Shown piece by piece: positions 58,254 to 64,000 of a stretch of 64,000 nt of DNA. The position numbers were made by a program, and so were the translations under genes. The DNA is taken from positions 1-64,000 of the forward strand of contig JAIXUE010000002.1 of NCBI GenBank assembly GCA_027483605.1, written 5' to 3'. The first letter of the stretch is position 1. Each line of letters begins with the position of its first letter. The notes beneath the pieces were generated by a model. The model was given only the letters and a program-made list of their open reading frames with translations, searched no databases and was not told the DNA's origin. The DNA is from Cryomorphaceae bacterium (GTDB lineage Bacteria > Bacteroidota > Bacteroidia > Flavobacteriales_D > Crocinitomicaceae).

Positions 58254-58762
58254 TGCGTTATGCCTGCTATATATTGGTCGCTTTTGCCCTGAGCGCCTGC
58301 TGGCCCGAGAGCTTTTCCTTTCGAGATAGCGGCGGTATGGCCCCAGAATGGGAAAGTTTCACCATACAAAATCTAGAAAATACAGCACCCAATTGCCCGC
58401 TTTCTTTTGCACCATTGCTTACCGAACAACTCAAAGATGGCGTGCAGAACAATACGCGTCTGGTACTCAACACCAAACAAGGTTCGGGTGAGGTAAACAT
58501 CGAAGGTGCGATTACAGCGTATCAAGTACAACCAGTGGCTATTCAAGGTGCAGACAACGCCAGCAGCAATAGGCTCACCATGACGCTCGCGCTCAAAATC
58601 AAAATCAAAGCACCCAAAGAAGAAGAATGGCAAATGGTGAGCACGCGTTTTGCCGATTTCTCATCGTCTAGTAATTTGGCCGACGTCGAGCAAAAACTGT
58701 TTGCAGAGATTTCTGCCCAAATGGTACAAGACCTCATCAATAAGTTGTACAGTAATTGGTAA
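58250..58762 (+). CDS. LPS assembly lipoprotein LptE family
   Basis: A 170-residue lipoprotein with lipobox ALSAC (Cys17), followed by [19 protein letters not shown] and a helical segment ([20 protein letters not shown]) and beta strands. This matches the Bacteroidota LptE family, which with the LptD barrel inserts lipopolysaccharide into the outer leaflet. The conserved order miaB - sigma-54 regulator - lptE - secG in Flavobacteriia supports the call. It is translationally coupled to the regulator gene by a 4-base overlap. Confidence 0.82.
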   Translation: MMRYACYILVAFALSACWPESFSFRDSGGMAPEWESFTIQNLENTAPNCPLSFAPLLTEQLKDGVQNNTRLVLNTKQGSGEVNIEGAITAYQVQPVAIQGADNASSNRLTMTLALKIKIKAPKEEEWQMVSTRFADFSSSSNLADVEQKLFAEISAQMVQDLINKLYSNW

Positions 58763-58771
58763 ATTAGCGCT

Positions 58772-59677
58772 GTGTTAAGTAAAGAACAACTTCATTTGCA
58801 AATTGCGACACCAGCCCTATGTTCGGGTGCTTACCTGACTGATCTCGAAGATCTTCAGGCGGCGTATCCCTATGCCACAAGCTTCTCGATTCTTTACTTG
58901 AAGACACTTGCCAAAGAACAAGATGTTCGGCTTGCTAAAGCGCTGGACCAAAAAGCATTTGCGATCCAAAATCGGATAGTACTCTACGAATTACTTAACG
59001 AGCGCCTGCAACAAGAACCCCAAGTAGTTCAAGTTTCAACAGAAAATATTATTCAAGAAATTCAAGTTTCAGTAGAAAAGGTCGTTGGAGACGTTTCAGT
59101 TCCTGAGCAAGAAAAAAACCTTCTAAAGGAAGCGGCAATAGAAGTAGAAGAGGTTGTCACAGAAGCAGTAAAAGGAGAGGAAGAGTTACTAGATAAAGAA
59201 GAAACAGCTCCCGATGAGCTCGATCAATTGTTGCGCGCAAGTCTCATCAACTCGGCTTATGTTGACCTTACTTATACTGAAGAGCTCAAAACCCTAAACG
59301 AACAAGCTGAAGAACCAGATGTCTCAGCAGCGCTTGAGCAAGCAGCGCAAATGCCAACACAAGTCCTAGCTCCAACGGAGCGCTTTACTTTCTCGCAATG
59401 GTTACATCATGCAGAAGAGGTCAATGAAGAGCAGCAAAAGGAGTACCTCAGCATTGCCAAACCCAAGCAAGATTTTTATTCACCGGCCAAAAAAGCAAAA
59501 GAGAGTTTAAGTTCCGATCAAATACCTGTTTCGGAAACCTTAGCCAAAATATACGCGATGCAAGGCGCAGTAGGCAAAGCAATTGGGGTTTATGAGCAAT
59601 TAATTTTGCTTAATCCGGAAAAAAAGAGTTTCTTTGCAAATCAAATTAAAGTACTTAAGAAAAACCTCAACGCTTAA
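58772..59677 (+). CDS. Acidic protein with C-terminal TPR-like repeat, unknown function
   Basis: A 301-residue cytoplasmic protein starting at a GTG. The N-terminal 80 residues are helical. The middle (about 80-160) is highly acidic and repetitive in E and V (EVEEVVTEAVKGEEELLDKE), probably disordered or coiled coil. The C-terminal 45 residues (SETLAKIYAMQGAVGKAIGV, then YEQLILLNPEKK) form one tetratricopeptide-like hairpin that is conserved in Flavobacteriia at this locus. It lies 9 bases after lptE and 2 bases before secG. I cannot assign a function. Confidence 0.75.
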   Translation: MLSKEQLHLQIATPALCSGAYLTDLEDLQAAYPYATSFSILYLKTLAKEQDVRLAKALDQKAFAIQNRIVLYELLNERLQQEPQVVQVSTENIIQEIQVSVEKVVGDVSVPEQEKNLLKEAAIEVEEVVTEAVKGEEELLDKEETAPDELDQLLRASLINSAYVDLTYTEELKTLNEQAEEPDVSAALEQAAQMPTQVLAPTERFTFSQWLHHAEEVNEEQQKEYLSIAKPKQDFYSPAKKAKESLSSDQIPVSETLAKIYAMQGAVGKAIGVYEQLILLNPEKKSFFANQIKVLKKNLNA

Positions 59678-59679
59678 TC

Positions 59680-59988
59680 ATGACCGGAATACTTTCTTTT
59701 TTAATCATCGTAGCCAGCGCATTGCTGATTCTCGTTGTTTATGTTCAAAACCCAAAAGGTGGGGGCCTAAGTGCTGATTTTGGTGGAGCGTCTCAATTAG
59801 GCGGCGTTCAACGCACCAACGAACTCATCGACAAACTTACATGGGGCTTAGCTGCAGCTATCGTTGTTTTTAGCCTTGGTATCTCTTTGAGTCAACCAAA
59901 GCCACCAAAACAAGTTGCACCACAAACCCAACAACAAGCACCAAATCAAGGTCAAGGTCAGAACCAAGGTCAGAGCCAAGGTCAGTAA
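59680..59988 (+). CDS. secG: Preprotein translocase subunit SecG
   Basis: The small SecYEG subunit. The 102-residue protein has two membrane helices (about 3-23 and 53-72) joined by the conserved loop VVYVQNPKGGGLSADFGGAS. A proline- and glutamine-rich tail ends in Q-G and N-Q-G-Q repeats, a low-complexity extension typical of Bacteroidota. It is 2 bases after the acidic TPR protein and ends at a strong terminator. Confidence 0.95.
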   Translation: MTGILSFLIIVASALLILVVYVQNPKGGGLSADFGGASQLGGVQRTNELIDKLTWGLAAAIVVFSLGISLSQPKPPKQVAPQTQQQAPNQGQGQNQGQSQGQ

Positions 59989-60010
59989 CCTGATTTTTTT
60001 AATCATATGA

Positions 60011-60046
60011 AATGTCAGTATGTCACGCATACTGACATTTTTTTTT
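60011..60046 (+). terminator. Terminator after secG
   Basis: A twelve-pair perfect stem AATGTCAGTATG with CATACTGACATT (60011-60022 and 60028-60039), loop TCACG, followed by a run of T. It separates the miaB-secG operon from groES-groEL. Confidence 0.93.
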
Positions 60047-60123
60047 CTCCTTTATGCAATTTTGACGCAAAACAGCAATTGGCATGTTTTTCGAAGGAAT
60101 TGAGCCAACTAAAAATATTTTTT

Positions 60124-60399
60124 ATGTCAGTAAAATTCAAACCTTTGGCAGACAGAGTTCTGGTAGAACCTGCGCCAGCAGAGCAAAAAACAGCAAGCGG
60201 AATCATTATTCCAGACACAGCAAAAGAAAAACCCTTGCGCGGTACTGTTATAGCAGCTGGGTCTGGTAAGAAGGATGAACCCATGTCAGTAAAAGTTGGT
60301 GACTCCATTCTCTATGGCCAATACGCTGGAACAGAAATCAAAATTGATGGGCATACTTTTCTCATCATGCGAGAATCAGACATTTACGGTATTTTTTAA
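60124..60399 (+). CDS. groS: Co-chaperonin GroES
   Basis: The heptameric lid of the GroEL chamber. The chosen ATG ([20 protein letters not shown]) gives 91 residues; a longer frame would start upstream of the secG terminator hairpin. The mobile loop region ([20 protein letters not shown]) and roof-loop [19 protein letters not shown] are intact. It is 18 bases before groEL. I found no CIRCE operator (TTAGCACTC inverted repeat) in the upstream 130 bases. Confidence 0.98.
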   Translation: MSVKFKPLADRVLVEPAPAEQKTASGIIIPDTAKEKPLRGTVIAAGSGKKDEPMSVKVGDSILYGQYAGTEIKIDGHTFLIMRESDIYGIF

Positions 60400-60411
60400 T
60401 CTAAATTTTAA

Positions 60412-62055
<1,644 letters not shown>

Positions 62056-62062
62056 AGATCAT

Positions 62063-62083
62063 AAGAGCCTTCGGGCTCTTTTT
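62063..62083 (+). terminator. First terminator after groEL
   Basis: AAGAGCC and GGCTCTT pair around a TTCG tetraloop, followed by T3 and further T-rich sequence. It begins 7 bases after the groEL stop codon. Confidence 0.9.
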
Positions 62084-62130
62084 CATTTCTTTCTTCCCGT
62101 CTTTACGGATAGCGAGAAATGTCTATATAG

Positions 62131-62157
62131 AGCCACCTTCGGGTGGCTTTCTTTTTT
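62131..62157 (+). terminator. Second terminator after groEL
   Basis: AGCCACC and GGTGGCT pair around a TTCG tetraloop (62131-62148), followed by TTCTTTTTT. Two tetraloop terminators in series suggest strong insulation of the downstream gene. Confidence 0.88.
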
Positions 62158-62160
62158 GCT

Positions 62161-62168
62161 TAAATTTG
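62161..62168 (+). promoter_or_regulatory. -7 promoter element very close to the SRAP gene start
   Basis: TAAATTTG is an exact TAnnTTTG match ending only 4 bases before the ATG. If it is used, the transcript would be leaderless or nearly so. Confidence 0.4.
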
Positions 62169-62172
62169 AAAT

Positions 62173-62883
62173 ATGTGCTACAGCAATTCATCTACTTCTT
62201 CTACCCAACAGCTTGCTGAACGCTACCGCAAATTAGTTCCCTCACAACCCATAGAATTGAGTTATTACTTTGCGACAGGTTTTCAATTTCCAAACTGGCA
62301 GGTGGTTACAAATGATGAGGTGCTGCAGCAAATGCGCTGGGGTTTGATTCCCAATTGGTACAGCGGTTCAAACTGGATGGATTTCGCCGCCAAAACCCTC
62401 AATTCCCGACTAGAAACTTGTGCCGAAAAAGCATCTTTTCGACACTTAGTTCAGTCCAATCGTTGCCTCGTTCCTTCAACAGGATTTTTTGAATGGAAAA
62501 CCCAAGGTAAGCTCAAGATTCCTTATTTTATCAAAGATATTAAACAACCTGTTTTTTCCATCGCAGGTCTTTACGACACATGGCTCGATCCGTCGAGAGG
62601 TGCTTTTGAAAGAACCTTTACCATTCTAACAACGGAGGCCAATGCATTAATGGCAGAAATTCACAACAGTAAAAAACGCATGCCGCTTGTTTTGTCATTA
62701 AATGAAGAAGAGGATTGGTTAAACGGGCGGCTTGCTTTGCATCAAATAGCCAATCGAGATAGCATTCAATTAGAGGCCTGGGAAGTCAATAAAAAAATGA
62801 TTTTAGGCCCCAACGCGAATGCAGTAGAAGTCAGCCAAAAATTTTGCAATTCTTCGTCAGAACAGCGCAGCTTATTTGACTAA
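62173..62883 (+). CDS. SOS-response-associated peptidase family (YedK/HMCES, SRAP domain)
   Basis: SRAP proteins covalently trap abasic sites in single-stranded DNA through an N-terminal cysteine. The 236-residue protein starts MCYSNSS, placing the catalytic cysteine at position 2 after methionine removal, which fixes the start codon. Other family residues are present: LNSRLET (asparagine and arginine), FFEW (glutamate) and the IHNSKKRMPLVL motif with the active-site histidine. It is separated from groEL by two terminators and seems to be its own unit. Confidence 0.94.
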   Translation: MCYSNSSTSSTQQLAERYRKLVPSQPIELSYYFATGFQFPNWQVVTNDEVLQQMRWGLIPNWYSGSNWMDFAAKTLNSRLETCAEKASFRHLVQSNRCLVPSTGFFEWKTQGKLKIPYFIKDIKQPVFSIAGLYDTWLDPSRGAFERTFTILTTEANALMAEIHNSKKRMPLVLSLNEEEDWLNGRLALHQIANRDSIQLEAWEVNKKMILGPNANAVEVSQKFCNSSSEQRSLFD

Positions 62884-62888
62884 CTTTG
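62881..62888 (+). promoter_or_regulatory. -7 promoter element for the lipoprotein gene
   Basis: TAACTTTG, an exact TAnnTTTG match, includes the stop codon of the SRAP gene and ends 26 bases before the next ATG. A -33 element is not clear. Confidence 0.45.
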
Positions 62889-62914
62889 GCATTACAATTG
62901 TATAGCGCCAACAC

Positions 62915-63580
62915 ATGAAAATTATATACCTGCTCTTTATTCTTGGTTTGTTCACCTCATGTATTGAGATTTGGGATGACCTTACACTCAATAATGATGG
63001 ATCAGGGACACTCCGTTATAAAATTAACCTCAGCGAAAGTAAGGTCAAGGTCAATTCTATTCTAGCCTTAGATAGCCTAGATGGCAAGCCTGTCCCAAGC
63101 AAAGCCCAAATCAGTGCCAAAATCAATGAATTTGTACGCATTTTGGATGCGCAAGTCGGTATATCAAATGTGCTGGTTGAAGAAAACTACACCGATTTTA
63201 TCTTTAAGTTTTCCTGCGATTTCAGCAGTATCCGCAATCTTCAAGACGGCATCAAACTCAGCATCGCTCAATTATCAAATGAAAAGTTAACAACGGCTGC
63301 CGATCAATTTTGGCTCAGTTGGGATGGCAATACTTTGGTACGGAGCATTCCGTCATACATTACACAGCAAATCAAGAATTACAAATTAGAAGATGCTGAG
63401 CAGCTCAAAGAAGGTGTTTATACTTCCATTGCACGCTTTGAACGCCCTGTCGCTTCCTTTGAAAACAAGTTAGGTACACTCAGTAAAAATCAAATGGCTG
63501 TAATGGTCAGAACCAACACCTTTGAGCTCAAGGAAAACCAACATTTGCTAGACAACACAATTGTATTAACTCCGAGATGA
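62915..63580 (+). CDS. Small lipoprotein of unknown function
   Basis: A 221-residue predicted lipoprotein with lipobox LFTSC (Cys16), followed by IEIWDDLTLNNDGSGTLRYK. The DGSG turn flanked by strands recalls LppM-type beta domains, but I cannot confirm the family. The rest is mixed alpha/beta with no transmembrane segment. The next exported protein gene starts 44 bases downstream on the same strand, so they may form an envelope-related pair. Confidence 0.75.
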   Translation: MKIIYLLFILGLFTSCIEIWDDLTLNNDGSGTLRYKINLSESKVKVNSILALDSLDGKPVPSKAQISAKINEFVRILDAQVGISNVLVEENYTDFIFKFSCDFSSIRNLQDGIKLSIAQLSNEKLTTAADQFWLSWDGNTLVRSIPSYITQQIKNYKLEDAEQLKEGVYTSIARFERPVASFENKLGTLSKNQMAVMVRTNTFELKENQHLLDNTIVLTPR

Positions 63581-63624
63581 GAATCGCGGATTATGCTTAA
63601 CTTCGTTTTATAATTTTCTATCGC

Positions 63625-64000
63625 GTGAGTCAACTTTTTAAGATGGTCCTGGGTTTGGTAAGTGCCACGCTCTTTTGCACCACTACCCAAGCCCAACTAA
63701 AACAAATTCAATCCGAGCACTTGCTGCCCAAAGATGCCGTAACGGTATTTAGCATCAACAACATCAGTTTGCTGCAAAAGATTTCCATGGACGAGCTAGT
63801 CAATTACGAATTCATGTCTGAGGTACACCAAGAACTTTTTGACGGTTCTACCTCAGGAAAAACGCTCAAAGATGCAGGGCTAGACTTCAATCAACGCTTG
63901 AATCTTTTTTATGGCAAAACCAATACCCATGAACTTACTGGATTTACTTTTGGGGTTGCCGACAAAGCAGCATTATTTGAAGTCTTTGACGATTTTCAAG
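63625..64000 (+). CDS. Exported protein, 5' part only, possibly DUF4836-like
   Basis: The frame from the GTG at 63625 stays open to the window edge (125 codons). An alternative start is the in-frame ATG at 63643. The N-terminus is a signal peptide (LVSATLFCTTTQAQ) and the mature part begins with HLLPKDAVTVFSINNISLLQ, reminiscent of DUF4836-type Bacteroidota proteins, in which a lysine-aspartate motif precedes a strand. The family is tentative and the C-terminal part is missing. Confidence 0.7.
   Translation, partial: MSQLFKMVLGLVSATLFCTTTQAQLKQIQSEHLLPKDAVTVFSINNISLLQKISMDELVNYEFMSEVHQELFDGSTSGKTLKDAGLDFNQRLNLFYGKTNTHELTGFTFGVADKAALFEVFDDFQ

Noticed and set aside
59989-60123. CIRCE operator for HrcA control of groES-groEL
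   Set aside because: No TTAGCACTC-N9-GAGTGCTAA inverted repeat is present; the only clear structure is the secG terminator.

Overview
This is chromosomal DNA from a member of the Bacteroidota, most likely a Flavobacteriales (Flavobacteriia). Four things support this. Two proteins end in type IX secretion (T9SS) sorting domains. The gliding-motility lipoprotein genes gldE and gldD lie directly behind ssb. The str-S10-spc-alpha ribosomal super-cluster has no tuf between fusA and rpsJ. Many genes are preceded by the Bacteroidota -7 element TAnnTTTG, and Shine-Dalgarno sites are largely absent. I see no tRNA, rRNA, insertion sequence, prophage or CRISPR array. No gene-free stretch exceeds 300 bases; the longest is about 180 bases, between the divergent topA and miaB genes.

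Layout. 1-3811 (minus): the 5' part of priA, a lipoprotein and two FKBP-type prolyl isomerases. 3915-6940 (plus): cytidine deaminase, then a tight DUF4494-pdxH-M16 peptidase unit. 6949-15041 (minus): a TonB-dependent receptor followed by DUF1015 and yggS-type genes, a T9SS-secreted alpha/beta hydrolase, a ComM/YifB ATPase and a Kazal-like T9SS protein. 15058-22240 (minus): a six-gene surface polysaccharide operon with stop/start overlaps or near-zero spacing (flippase, polymerase-like membrane protein, glycosyltransferase, O-antigen ligase family protein, glycosyltransferase, DegT aminotransferase). 22337-26099: 3-hydroxyacyl-CoA dehydrogenase (plus), then carA-eno-NUDIX (minus).

26201-43204 (minus): 31 genes of translation and export read as one unit, from rpsL, rpsG and fusA through the S10, spc and alpha blocks to rplQ. 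It has a clear promoter and leader hairpin at the upstream end and a strong terminator at the downstream end. A structured leader sits in front of rpsD, and rplQ carries an acidic tail built from 27-base tandem repeats. 43371-50171 (minus): an orphan 645-residue secreted protein, pdhB, clpX-clpP and an OmpA/TPR lipoprotein, mostly separated by terminators. 50259-55379 (minus): topA-ssb-gldE-gldD-folK. 55559-62055 (plus): miaB, a sigma-54 activator without a receiver domain, lptE, an acidic TPR-like protein, secG, then groES-groEL. 62173-64000 (plus): an SRAP (YedK/HMCES) protein, a lipoprotein, and the start of another exported protein cut by the window edge.

Most of the window is core genome. 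The accessory part is 8844-22240, which holds the outer-membrane receptor, the two T9SS-exported proteins and the polysaccharide operon. I did not find a clearly new multi-gene system. The best leads are the T9SS-exported polyesterase-like hydrolase, the structured rpsD leader, the repeat tail on L17, and the uncharacterised secreted protein at 43371-45308.
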